A stretch of DNA of 64,000 nt from Flavobacteriia bacterium. Lineage in GTDB: Bacteria > Bacteroidota > Bacteroidia > Flavobacteriales > Weeksellaceae. Position 1 is the first letter of the stretch. Every line of letters starts with the position of its first letter. The translations under genes and the position numbers were made by a program. The DNA lies in the NCBI GenBank assembly GCA_015999765.1, contig JAECQR010000007.1, positions 1-64,000 on the forward strand, given 5' to 3'. Below are positions 33,240 to 42,200 of the stretch, piece by piece. Under the pieces are notes generated by a model. The model did no database searches. It was not told the DNA's origin and saw only the letters and a program-made list of their open reading frames with translations.

Positions 33240-34286
33240 ATGAAACGTACTTTTTTTGCATTTTTATCTCTATTTCTGCTTTTGTCATGTAAAAAGGAAG
33301 AAAAATTTACGCTTAACGACTGGCAAAAGATTTCTGAAAATGTCGCATTCAAAAGTGACGGCGATTTTGTGAAGTTAAAATCGGGGAAATTTGATTACAG
33401 TATTCCTTCTTCAAAACTTCCTTTTACAAAAGTGATTTTACTCAATGCAAGTCTGGTAGGTTATTTCACTGAATTGGGTTTGGAAGAGAAAATCATCGGA
33501 ATCTCCAGTCCGGAATATGTTTATTCACAGAAAATTCATCAGCTTATTTCTGAAGGAAAAATCCATAACATCGGAAACGAGCAGAAATATGATGTCGAAA
33601 AAATTATCGCACTAAAACCCGACGCGGTCTTCACCAATTATATTGCGAGTTTCGACAATACTTACGATCTCATCAGAAAAAACGGAATCGAAATTATCTT
33701 TCTGGATGAATATCTGGAACAGAATCCTTTGGAAAAATCCAAATATCTTATGGTTTTCGGAAGACTTTTAGGACCTGAAAAAGCTTCTGTTTTGCGGTTT
33801 AAGGAGATTCAGACTTCCTATGATTCCCTGAAAGCATTAGCCCAAAAAGCACAGAACAGACCTGTTGTTCTTGCCAATGAAATGTACGGAAACCAATGGT
33901 TTTTACCTGGCGGAAAAACAAATTTAGCAACCCTGATTGCAGATGCAAACGCAAAATATATTAACGCTGAGAACTCCGATTCGAAAGCAGTTCCTTTAAG
34001 TTTTGAAGAAGTTTTTGTGAAATCTAACAACGCTGAATTCTGGGTGAATGTGGGAAACCATAAAACAAAGAAGGAATTACTACAAATCAACCCGAATTAT
34101 ACGAAAATGAATGTATACCATCAGGGAAAACTTTACACCGTGAGCGGAAAAGAAAAGGGAAGTGCGAATGATTTTTTCGAAAGCGGAGTAGTTCGTGCCG
34201 ATTTAATTCTTAAAGATTACATCAAGATTTTTCATCCCGAATTGCTGCCCGATTATAATTTAACATACCTGAAGCCCCTTAAATAA
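33240..34286 (+). CDS. ABC transporter periplasmic substrate-binding lipoprotein (iron chelate/cobalamin type)
   Basis: A 348-residue lipoprotein: MKRTFFAFLSLFLLLSC gives a lipobox with Cys17. The mature part has the class III (FepB/BtuF/TroA) binding-protein fold: KVILLNASLVGYFTELGLEEKIIGIS near the N-terminus in outline, VEKIIALKPDAVF, and a long backbone helix. Related Bacteroidota proteins bind ferric siderophores, haem or vitamin B12; the ligand cannot be told from sequence. No permease or ATPase gene is adjacent. Confidence 0.82.
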   Translation: MKRTFFAFLSLFLLLSCKKEEKFTLNDWQKISENVAFKSDGDFVKLKSGKFDYSIPSSKLPFTKVILLNASLVGYFTELGLEEKIIGISSPEYVYSQKIHQLISEGKIHNIGNEQKYDVEKIIALKPDAVFTNYIASFDNTYDLIRKNGIEIIFLDEYLEQNPLEKSKYLMVFGRLLGPEKASVLRFKEIQTSYDSLKALAQKAQNRPVVLANEMYGNQWFLPGGKTNLATLIADANAKYINAENSDSKAVPLSFEEVFVKSNNAEFWVNVGNHKTKKELLQINPNYTKMNVYHQGKLYTVSGKEKGSANDFFESGVVRADLILKDYIKIFHPELLPDYNLTYLKPLK

Positions 34287-34296
34287 TTAATATTTC

Positions 34297-34304
34297 TATT
34301 TTTG
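34297..34304 (+). promoter_or_regulatory. Predicted -7 box upstream of mtgA
   Basis: TATTTTTG fits TAnnTTTG; the preferred ATG at 34339 lies 34 nt downstream. Confidence 0.45.
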
Positions 34305-34338
34305 CAGGCAATTAATAATGCTCATCACCCTGACGTTT

Positions 34339-34983
34339 ATGTGGAAGAAAATCAAAAAACTCATCTTTATATTCATCCTTGCCAATATCCTCTTTATTGT
34401 CTGGGGAAAATTCTTTAATCCTCCCGTTACGATTACGCAGATTGGCGGTTTACTGGAATACGGAAAACTAAAAAGGGATTATGTATCCTATGATGAAATG
34501 GGCAGTCTTGTAAAAAGAGCAGTAATCGCGTCAGAAGATCAGGCTTTTTTCAGTCATACAGGTTTTGATTATAAAGCCATTGAAAAAGCCATGAAGCATA
34601 ATGAACAGGGCAAAAAACTGCGGGGCGGAAGTACCATTTCGCAGCAAACTGCAAAAAATATTTTCCTGTGGCAGGGCAGAAGCTGGATCAGAAAAGGTTT
34701 GGAAGCGGTTTATACCTTCATTATTGAACTTGTTTGGGGCAAAGATGTGATTCTGGAAAGATACCTGAATTCCATAGAAATGGGCCGCGGAGTTTTTGGC
34801 GTTGAAGCAGCATCTGAATATTATTTCAACAAAAGCGCAAAAAATCTCACGAAAAGTGAGGCCGCCTGGATTGCCGCCATTCTTCCTAGTCCCAAAAAGT
34901 ATGATCCCAAAAATCCATCTGCTTACCTCAAGCGCAAACACAGTTGGATCATGCGGCAGATGAATAACGTCAATTTGAAATAA
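34339..34983 (+). CDS. mtgA: Monofunctional biosynthetic peptidoglycan transglycosylase
   Basis: A GT51 enzyme of about 214 residues that polymerises lipid II into glycan strands. N-terminal membrane anchor (KKLIFIFILANILFIVW), then GT51 motifs: ASEDQAFFSHTGFD (catalytic Glu), GGSTISQQTAKN, and LNSIEMGRGVFGVEAA. An in-frame ATG at 34318 exists, but family members begin with the MWKKIKK-type anchor at 34339. It ends 18 bp before the next gene on the same strand. Confidence 0.9.
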   Translation: MWKKIKKLIFIFILANILFIVWGKFFNPPVTITQIGGLLEYGKLKRDYVSYDEMGSLVKRAVIASEDQAFFSHTGFDYKAIEKAMKHNEQGKKLRGGSTISQQTAKNIFLWQGRSWIRKGLEAVYTFIIELVWGKDVILERYLNSIEMGRGVFGVEAASEYYFNKSAKNLTKSEAAWIAAILPSPKKYDPKNPSAYLKRKHSWIMRQMNNVNLK

Positions 34984-35001
34984 ATTATATTTGTAGGGAA
35001 T

Positions 35002-37035
35002 ATGCCTTTGTACAAAAGAAATAAGACAGATTTTAACACCCTTCTTTCCAAATATTTCAGTTTCCGGAATGAAACGAAATCTTTGGAACCACTCTCTGAA
35101 TTGATGCTTAATCTGCGCTCTTCAGATTTTAGTGGCATTCTTGATTTTCTGCGTGCAAACCCCGATGTCACAGAGAACTTTGCATTCTACATCAACCATG
35201 TTTTCGAAGGGAAACCTTTTAACCTTTCGCTTACTGAGGCTAATATATTATCAGAAAACGCTTTTTTTCCGGAATTTAAAAAAAGGCTATTGAATAAGAT
35301 TCTGCCGGCGGTGGAACACGAAAATACAGTTTGGTTTCTGGTAGATGCTACTTCTGTACGTCCCACAAAAGATTTGCAGTATTTCCAGAATCTTCCGGAG
35401 GAACAGCTGAGCGAATTTTTCCAGCTTCTACGGATTGATGATTTAATTATAAGGCCTAAAGTGAAGCAGGAACTGCTTTTTTCAATGAATATATTGGCCT
35501 GGCGTGTCATCGGTAATGCGATGGATGTTGAAGTTGTTAATATGGCTCCTGAATACCGAAATTTTGATAATCCGTTTCTGGCGCTTCAAAATGAACTCGA
35601 CAGACTTAATGAAAATTACGGTGAAAATCCAGATTTCATCCTCAATTCCAAAGATGTACATTATAAACAGATAAAAGTGTATCTGGAACAATGTCTTGAT
35701 TTTGTAACACTAGCCTTCAAAAACTCCGCAAAATATGGAATTTCCGGCAAAATCAACCAGTCGCTTATTAAAATCAGGCAGCAACTGAACCGCATGAGCG
35801 ACATTCATAACGTGATGGTTATTGATGAGGATGAAGATGTTGTGCGGAAATCCAAACAGCTGTTTTTCCATATTCTCGATTATAAATCACATAAAAACAA
35901 TCTGGTCGATTTGGTGTCAGACAGTACTACGCTGATGTCTCACCTGATCACCAATCATACGGCCGAAACCGGAACGCACTACATTACCTCGTCGCGCAGG
36001 GATTATATGAGCATGTTCCTGAAAGCCAGCGGCGGTGGAATCATAGTAGGTTGTCTTGTGGTTCTTAAACTTTTTTATGGCTCGCTTCCCGGAAGTGATT
36101 TTTCTCACGCCATATTGTACGCCACCAACTATGCGATGGGATTTATCATGATTTATCTGATGGGTTTTACATTAGCGACCAAACAGCCTGCAATGACAGC
36201 GGCAACGATGGCAAAAGTGCTTTCTGAAGGTGAAAATACCCAGAAAAACTATGTCGATTTTGCGCATTTGGTTTCCACGGTTTTCCGTTCGCAGTTCATT
36301 GCATTCATGGGTAACGTGGCATTGGCTTTTCCGGTAGCTCTGGCGATTATTTATGGACTTGATGTTCTTTTTCAGCAGAACTTTGCCGCAGAAAAAGCTA
36401 CGAAAATCCTTCAGGATCACGATCCGTTTCATTCCAAAGCCATTTTCCATGCCTGTATTGCAGGATTCTTTCTCTTTATTTCCGGGATCATTTCCGGAAA
36501 TATCGGCAACAGTTCTGTATTTTACAGTATTCCAAAAAGAATCGCAAAAAATCCCTTTCTGAATTACTTTCTGGGCAAAAAATCAGCGGAAAATATTTCA
36601 GACTATTATGCCCGTAACTCCGCCGGAATCATCTCCAATTTCTGGTTCGGTGTTTTTCTTGGAATTACAGGTCCTGTCGGGCTTTTTCTAGGCTTAGATC
36701 TCGATATCCGCCACATTACTTTTGCTGCAGGAAATATTGCGTTAGGCTTTTATGGTAAAGGATTTATGGTCGATTCTTACACCGTGTGGATTTCGGTGAT
36801 TACCGTGTTTTTGATTGGTTTCTTCAATTTTGCAGTGAGTTTCGGACTTTCGATGGTACTGGCTTTCCGTTCCAGAAAAGTAAATTTTGGCGAGGTGACC
36901 GAAATCTATAAAGAGATTTTCAGGTATTTCATGAAGAATCCGCTGCGTTTTTTCCTTCCGCTCCGCTCTGATCTGGATGACAGCGCGAAAGAAATGGTGG
37001 ACAATACCGTGGTTACAAAATCTGAAGATCGGTAA
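35002..37035 (+). CDS. Multispanning membrane protein of the 'SpecificRecomb' (Gcr) family
   Basis: A 677-residue protein. The first ~330 residues are soluble and helical; the C-terminal half holds about six to seven membrane helices (for example residues ~350-385, 420-460, 490-515, 550-640). GFTLATKQPAMTAATMA and VFRSQFIAFMGNVALAFPVA are signature stretches of the family annotated in databases as site-specific recombinase. No tyrosine or serine recombinase active site is visible and the protein is clearly integral membrane, so that label is doubtful. Its 3' end overlaps the convergent DUF721 gene by 23 bp. Confidence 0.8.
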   Translation: MPLYKRNKTDFNTLLSKYFSFRNETKSLEPLSELMLNLRSSDFSGILDFLRANPDVTENFAFYINHVFEGKPFNLSLTEANILSENAFFPEFKKRLLNKILPAVEHENTVWFLVDATSVRPTKDLQYFQNLPEEQLSEFFQLLRIDDLIIRPKVKQELLFSMNILAWRVIGNAMDVEVVNMAPEYRNFDNPFLALQNELDRLNENYGENPDFILNSKDVHYKQIKVYLEQCLDFVTLAFKNSAKYGISGKINQSLIKIRQQLNRMSDIHNVMVIDEDEDVVRKSKQLFFHILDYKSHKNNLVDLVSDSTTLMSHLITNHTAETGTHYITSSRRDYMSMFLKASGGGIIVGCLVVLKLFYGSLPGSDFSHAILYATNYAMGFIMIYLMGFTLATKQPAMTAATMAKVLSEGENTQKNYVDFAHLVSTVFRSQFIAFMGNVALAFPVALAIIYGLDVLFQQNFAAEKATKILQDHDPFHSKAIFHACIAGFFLFISGIISGNIGNSSVFYSIPKRIAKNPFLNYFLGKKSAENISDYYARNSAGIISNFWFGVFLGITGPVGLFLGLDLDIRHITFAAGNIALGFYGKGFMVDSYTVWISVITVFLIGFFNFAVSFGLSMVLAFRSRKVNFGEVTEIYKEIFRYFMKNPLRFFLPLRSDLDDSAKEMVDNTVVTKSEDR

Positions 37036-37306
37036 CGTTTTCTTCACCGAATTTTTCTTTAAATTTATTCAGAAAGAAGGTTTTCCGCATTCTGAAATCA
37101 TTTTTCAGCAGCGGAGATTTTATCCTGATTTCTAAAATTTTCTTATTCAGATTTACGGATTCAATTTCATTGGAAAGTGCATCGCTTAGATATTCGTTGA
37201 GAAAATCCTTAATTTCGAAAGCAAGCAGTTTATCTTCGAAACCATGAATTCGGGCAAATGATTTTACCAGTTCAGAAGACTGAAATTCGCGCTTTTTCTT
37301 TTTCAT
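37013..37306 (-). CDS. DUF721 domain-containing protein
   Basis: A 97-residue basic protein (MKKKKREFQSSELVKSF start) matching the DUF721/DciA-like domain. Members lie next to recF or dnaA and, for DciA, load the replicative helicase; the short Bacteroidota forms are untested. It begins 3 bp after the recF stop in the same direction, indicating translational coupling, and its 3' end overlaps the convergent membrane protein gene by 23 bp. Confidence 0.82.
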   Translation of the reverse strand: MKKKKREFQSSELVKSFARIHGFEDKLLAFEIKDFLNEYLSDALSNEIESVNLNKKILEIRIKSPLLKNDFRMRKTFFLNKFKEKFGEENVTDLQIL

Positions 37307-37309
37307 GGT

Positions 37310-38389
37310 TTAAATTTCAAAAATTTTAGACTCTTCATTAATCTTTTTTACCACTTTTTCGGTGCGTTCCAGATTCGTATCAGTAATGAAAATCTGTCCG
37401 AAATGCTCCTGATTCACGAGTTCAATCAGCTGCGAAACCCGCGTATCATCAAGTTTATCGAAGATATCGTCTAAAAGCAGGACCGGTGTTTTTCCGGTAA
37501 GTTCTTTAATTCTGTTCATTTGGGAAAGCTTCAGTGCGATCAGAAAAGATTTCTGCTGGCCCTGGCTTCCGATTTTCTTCAGCGAATTACCGTTCATCTC
37601 GAATACGAGATCATCTTTATGTATTCCAGTCGAAGTATATGTGAGCATTCTGTCTTTTTCAGAATTTTCCCTCAGAAGAGTCCCGAAATCATTTTCCTGC
37701 AGATGCGATTGATAAATTACCGTAACCTTTTCGTTTCCGTTGGATATAATATCGTAATACTGCTGAATCAGTGGGACAATGGAATCGGTAAACTGCTCTC
37801 TTTTTTCAAAGATTTTTGTACCAAATTTAATCAGTGGATCATTGTAAATGTCAAGGTTTTCTGCATCGAAATAGCGGTTTCTGGCAAAATTTTTAAGCAG
37901 TGCATTTCTTTGCTGTACCGTTTTCTGGTACTGGATCAGGTTGAAAAGATAATCCGAATCCGTCTGCGAAATCATGGCATCCAGAAATCTTCTGCGGCTT
38001 TCTCCTGAATCAGAAATCAGGTTAGAATCGTAGGGAGAAATTATTACGCTGGGCAAAAACCCGATATGATCTGCAATTCTGTCGTAGGATTTATCGTTTT
38101 TTTTGATGATTTTCTTCACATCTTTAGGCATCTGAACCTTGATGATATTTTCTTTTTCACCATCAGAAATTTCGCCTTCAATAGCGAAAAAATCTTCATC
38201 CGTTTTAATATTATTCAAATCCGTGTTTCCGAGAAAACTTTTGGCTACGGAAAGGTAATGCAACGCATCGAGGACATTGGTTTTTCCCACGCCGTTGTTT
38301 CCTACAAAACAGTTGATTTGCGGTGAAAATTCAAAGGATTTTTCCTGATGGTTTTTAAAATTGATGAGATGCAGTTTCCGGATAATCAT
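37310..38389 (-). CDS. recF: DNA replication/repair protein RecF
   Basis: A 359-residue SMC-like ATPase that helps load RecA at gaps via RecFOR. Walker A GNNGVGKTN follows INCFV near the N-terminus; the ABC-type signature lies in KIGSQGQQKSFLIALKLSQ, and Walker B in PVLLLDDIFDKLDD. The start MIIRKLHLINFKNHQ is the classic RecF beginning. It lies 3 bp after the upstream UbiA-like gene and 3 bp before DUF721, forming a tight three-gene operon. Confidence 0.93.
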   Translation of the reverse strand: MIIRKLHLINFKNHQEKSFEFSPQINCFVGNNGVGKTNVLDALHYLSVAKSFLGNTDLNNIKTDEDFFAIEGEISDGEKENIIKVQMPKDVKKIIKKNDKSYDRIADHIGFLPSVIISPYDSNLISDSGESRRRFLDAMISQTDSDYLFNLIQYQKTVQQRNALLKNFARNRYFDAENLDIYNDPLIKFGTKIFEKREQFTDSIVPLIQQYYDIISNGNEKVTVIYQSHLQENDFGTLLRENSEKDRMLTYTSTGIHKDDLVFEMNGNSLKKIGSQGQQKSFLIALKLSQMNRIKELTGKTPVLLLDDIFDKLDDTRVSQLIELVNQEHFGQIFITDTNLERTEKVVKKINEESKIFEI

Positions 38390-38392
38390 TTT

Positions 38393-39148
38393 TCAAAAAT
38401 ACTTCATTAAAATCAGAAATAAAAGCGGCAGACCCGAACAGCTTTCCACGCCAAAAGAAAAGTAAGAATCTTTATTGGTGTTTTCTGCGAAATATATTAA
38501 AATGAAAGTGATTATTGAAGTGACGGAGAAAGCCACAACATAATCAGTTTTCAAAAATACTACCGCCAGCATCATGCTTGTAAATACCATTAAATAGGCC
38601 AGGAATTTGGTTTTCTGCACTCCAATAAGCTGTGGGAAAGTGATCACCGTGTCATCTTTCATATCACGGATGTCAAAAGGAAGGACCAGCGCACTTACAA
38701 ATAAGAGACTGATGATGAAGATTTCCGGATGAAATTCGGGTACGATAAGCCAGGAATTAATTAAAGCCCAGATTAATCCGACATAAAACACTTTAAGCAA
38801 AGGAATATTTCTGATTTGATTTTCGATGAGAGCTGAATTGTAAAGCAAACCGAGGACAACTATTAGGCCCCATTTCAAAAGCCGGATTTCATTATGATTT
38901 AAGAGGATTAAAACCGCAGAAAAAATGCCGCAAAGTATATTAAAGATAAGAATTCTGGTAAAAAAGCGGTGTCGCTGGTACTTGGTATGAAGATAGCCAC
39001 TGAAAAATGTGATGAATATTAAAATCACTGTAGGGAAGCGGAACAGGTTTTGCTCGAGCATGAAAAATATTGCCAACAGGGTTCCCATCACAGAAACATA
39101 TATTTGGCTGTCGATTATGTATTTTTTTAGTATATTTAAAAACTGCAT
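38393..39148 (-). CDS. UbiA-superfamily prenyltransferase-like membrane protein
   Basis: A 251-residue integral membrane protein with about eight helices, start at the ATG at 39148; the frame is open upstream but overlaps the divergent gene. The second aspartate motif of the UbiA family is seen as PFDIRDMKDD, whereas the first NDxxDxxxD motif is not visible in the expected loop (SGYLHTKYQRHR). It could be a divergent prenyltransferase or a catalytically changed relative. It is the first gene of the recF operon and has a -7 box 5 nt before the ATG. Confidence 0.68.
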   Translation of the reverse strand: MQFLNILKKYIIDSQIYVSVMGTLLAIFFMLEQNLFRFPTVILIFITFFSGYLHTKYQRHRFFTRILIFNILCGIFSAVLILLNHNEIRLLKWGLIVVLGLLYNSALIENQIRNIPLLKVFYVGLIWALINSWLIVPEFHPEIFIISLLFVSALVLPFDIRDMKDDTVITFPQLIGVQKTKFLAYLMVFTSMMLAVVFLKTDYVVAFSVTSIITFILIYFAENTNKDSYFSFGVESCSGLPLLFLILMKYF

Positions 39149-39153
39149 CGGCG

Positions 39154-39161
39154 CAAATTTA
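39154..39161 (-). promoter_or_regulatory. Predicted -7 box of the UbiA-like/recF operon
   Basis: Minus-strand TAAATTTG ends 5 nt before the ATG at 39148; another case of a very short leader. Confidence 0.5.
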
Positions 39162-39209
39162 ACCAATAATTCCCTTTTGCATCCTATTAAGACTTTAGCA
39201 ATAAACCAT

Positions 39210-42200
39210 ATGAAAAATTTCACCAGAATTTTTACGCTTTTCCTTTTAATCTCTTTTATCTCACCGCTTTTTGGTCAAAAATATTACGATGACCAGTGGA
39301 AAAAAGTCGCTGAGAATTACAAAACCGGAAAATACAAATCCAATCTCCCCATCATTTTAGAAATCCAGAAACAAGCCATGAAAGACGACAATGCGAATCA
39401 GTTAATACGCTCGCTGAAAGCGGAATTCAGCATTGTGAACCAAACCCGGGCTGATGAAAACAACGATTCATCCAGTCAGTTTTTCAAAAAACTATCATCT
39501 TTTGGTGATGAGCTGAAAGGAGAACCGAAGCTGGTTTATGAGGTTTTGCTGGGTCAGTTTTTTATGGATTATTATCAGAATGAATCCTGGGAAATCAACC
39601 AGCGGGCCAATATTAATAATCAGGATGTTTTCCAGATTGAAACCTGGAGCAAGCTTGATTTTAAGAATTATTTAACCCAACATTTTGAAAATTTAAATAA
39701 GAAAGAAGCTGACTTACAGAAAATCCCGCTTTCAAAATGTAAAACCATTTTCGAGGAAACTCAGGATTTGGAGTATTTCCCGACTTTATTCGACTGGAAT
39801 GCAGTGAATGAAACCGAATTTCTGAAAAATGATGAGCTGTTTACGCCAAACGAACTCAAAGCCAATCATCAGAAAATATTAGATATTTATGATGAACTGA
39901 TTGCCAGGAATACAGGGAATCCCAAACTCTATTTTCAGCATCAGAAGCTGAACTATAACTGTGAATTTACAAATTGTAAAGACCGATTAGAGCAGCTTCA
40001 GGATTTGGTAAAAACAAATACAGAAGGAGATTATAAAGTTGTGATCATCGCTGAGATCATGGATGAATTTACTTCTGCGCAGAAATATCAGGAGGCTCTT
40101 TCGTGGGCTGAAACCGCCAAAAAACAATATGTAAAATCGAAATTTTCGGATAATATAAAAAGCCGTGAAAACCAGATTGTAAATCCCGCGCTGGTAATTA
40201 AATACGAGACGCACACGCAGACAAATCTGCCCATTCATTTGGTTGCAGAGGCCAAAAATGTGCATCAGTTTTCTTTAAATATTTATGAAGTAAAAGATGA
40301 TTTTCAGAATTTTTTAAAATATGTCTCCAATCAGTATGACAAAAATATTTTTCAAAATGTGAAGAAAACGCTTTTGCGCAAAGAAATTTTCACTCTTCAG
40401 GATTTAAAGGATTATAAAAGCCATAAAACTTCGTTGGAAATCAAGCCGCTTCCGTCCGGAATTTATATGGTGGAATACGTGGTGGAAAATGCCATTCAGG
40501 AGAATTTTTACTTTATTTCCACTTCTTCAAGAGCTATTTATGCGAAAAGAGATGAGAGGAAATCTGTGGAAGACCAGCTGAAATTAGTGAACCGCGAAAA
40601 CGGTAAATCCATTTCAAATGAAGATCTGAAAATTTTTGAATATTCCCGTGGAAAGACGGTGAATTCATTTAATGCGACTTCTGATCAGTCTGCGAACTTC
40701 AAATTTCCTGTCTCCAGCGAAAAAGAGTATTACCGCTATTATCTCGTGCAGCAGCCGAAAACGAACGATTTTAATCTGATTCAGGTGTACGGGAACAATT
40801 ATTATCGGGAAAACGAAATCGGAAAACAGCGAGATTTGGCACAGGTATTTTTGGACAGGGGGATTTACAGACCTGGACAAACCGTTTATTTCAAGGTAAT
40901 CAACACCAAACTGATGAATGAAAAAGAATCAGTTTCTGCCGGAATTTCTCAAAAAATTACGCTTTACGACGCAAACGGTGAGGAGATTTCTTCGCAGAAT
41001 TTTAAAACCAGCGAATTTGGCTCCTACAGTGGAAATTTCGTTTTGCCAAACGGAAAACTGAACGGAAATTTTTCACTGCGTATTCATGAAAACAATATCG
41101 AAGCCTATAAACCATTTCAGGTTGAGGAATATAAACGTCCAAAATTTGAGGTCATTATCGATCCGGTAAAAGACGAATACAAATACGGACAAACGATTGA
41201 AATTAAAGGAAAGGCAATGACTTTTTCCGGGATTCCGCTCAGCAACGCAACGGTAAATTATGAAATAAAAAAACGCAATATCCGATGGATGTATTTTTAC
41301 TGGTATCCTCGTGGGAATGATAATGAAAATTCGATTTTGGGGACGGTAAAAACCAATGAAAAAGGGGAGTTCACCATTAAAGTTGACCTAAAGAAAGATG
41401 AAACCTTAGACGGAATTCAGATTGATAATTATGAGATCAACGCTTCCGTAACCGACATCAACGGAGAAACGCAGTCTGAGACGGCAAATGTGAAGGTAGC
41501 TTCGGTTTCCCATTACATCAAAGCCGATGACATTAAAGATACTTTTACCGATGAAAATGTTAAAATAAAAGTTGAGACCAAAAATTATAATGACCAGAAT
41601 TTAAAGAAACCTTACAGCGTAAAACTTTCTAAACTGGTTCCTGATGAAAGAATTTTCAGAGATAATTTTAAGGAAGAAGTTCAGGATTTGCCTAAATTTT
41701 CGAAAGCTGAATTTGTTCAGAAATTCCCGCATGATTATTTTAATAAGGAGGAAAAGGAGGATAAAACTGCAAAAGTGGTTTTAGAAAGAATCGAGAACCT
41801 AGAACCAAGAACCAAGAATGAAAATAGTAAACTTGAATATCTTGATTCTCCAATCTTGAACCTTGGCTCTATAAATGCGGGTAAATACAAACTCGAACTC
41901 TACAACGTCGAAGGAAAAGACACAATAAAAACCGAAAAAACTTTCGAAGTTTTCGATAAAAGATTCCTAACCGACTCGCAAAAACCTTTTCTGAAAGTTA
42001 TCCAGCCAAAAGCTGAGTTCAAGCGAACTGAAAAGGCAAAAATCTATGTGTACTCCGCCGTTCCGAATGCTTTGGTCAACATCTATGTTCAAAATGGAAA
42101 TGGCGAAACGGTTACGGAACAAAAATCTTTAAAAAACGGCGTTTTAGAATATGAAGTGGCGTTTCCGAAAGATGAAAGTATCGATCAGGTCAACGTTCAG

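Noticed and set aside
35002-37035. Site-specific recombinase (mobile element) call
   Set aside because: No active-site residues of tyrosine or serine recombinases are seen, and the protein is polytopic; kept as a membrane protein of that family.
39009-39209. N-terminal extension of the A2M gene
   Set aside because: It would start with GTG inside the divergent UbiA-like gene; the signal peptide begins at the ATG at 39210.
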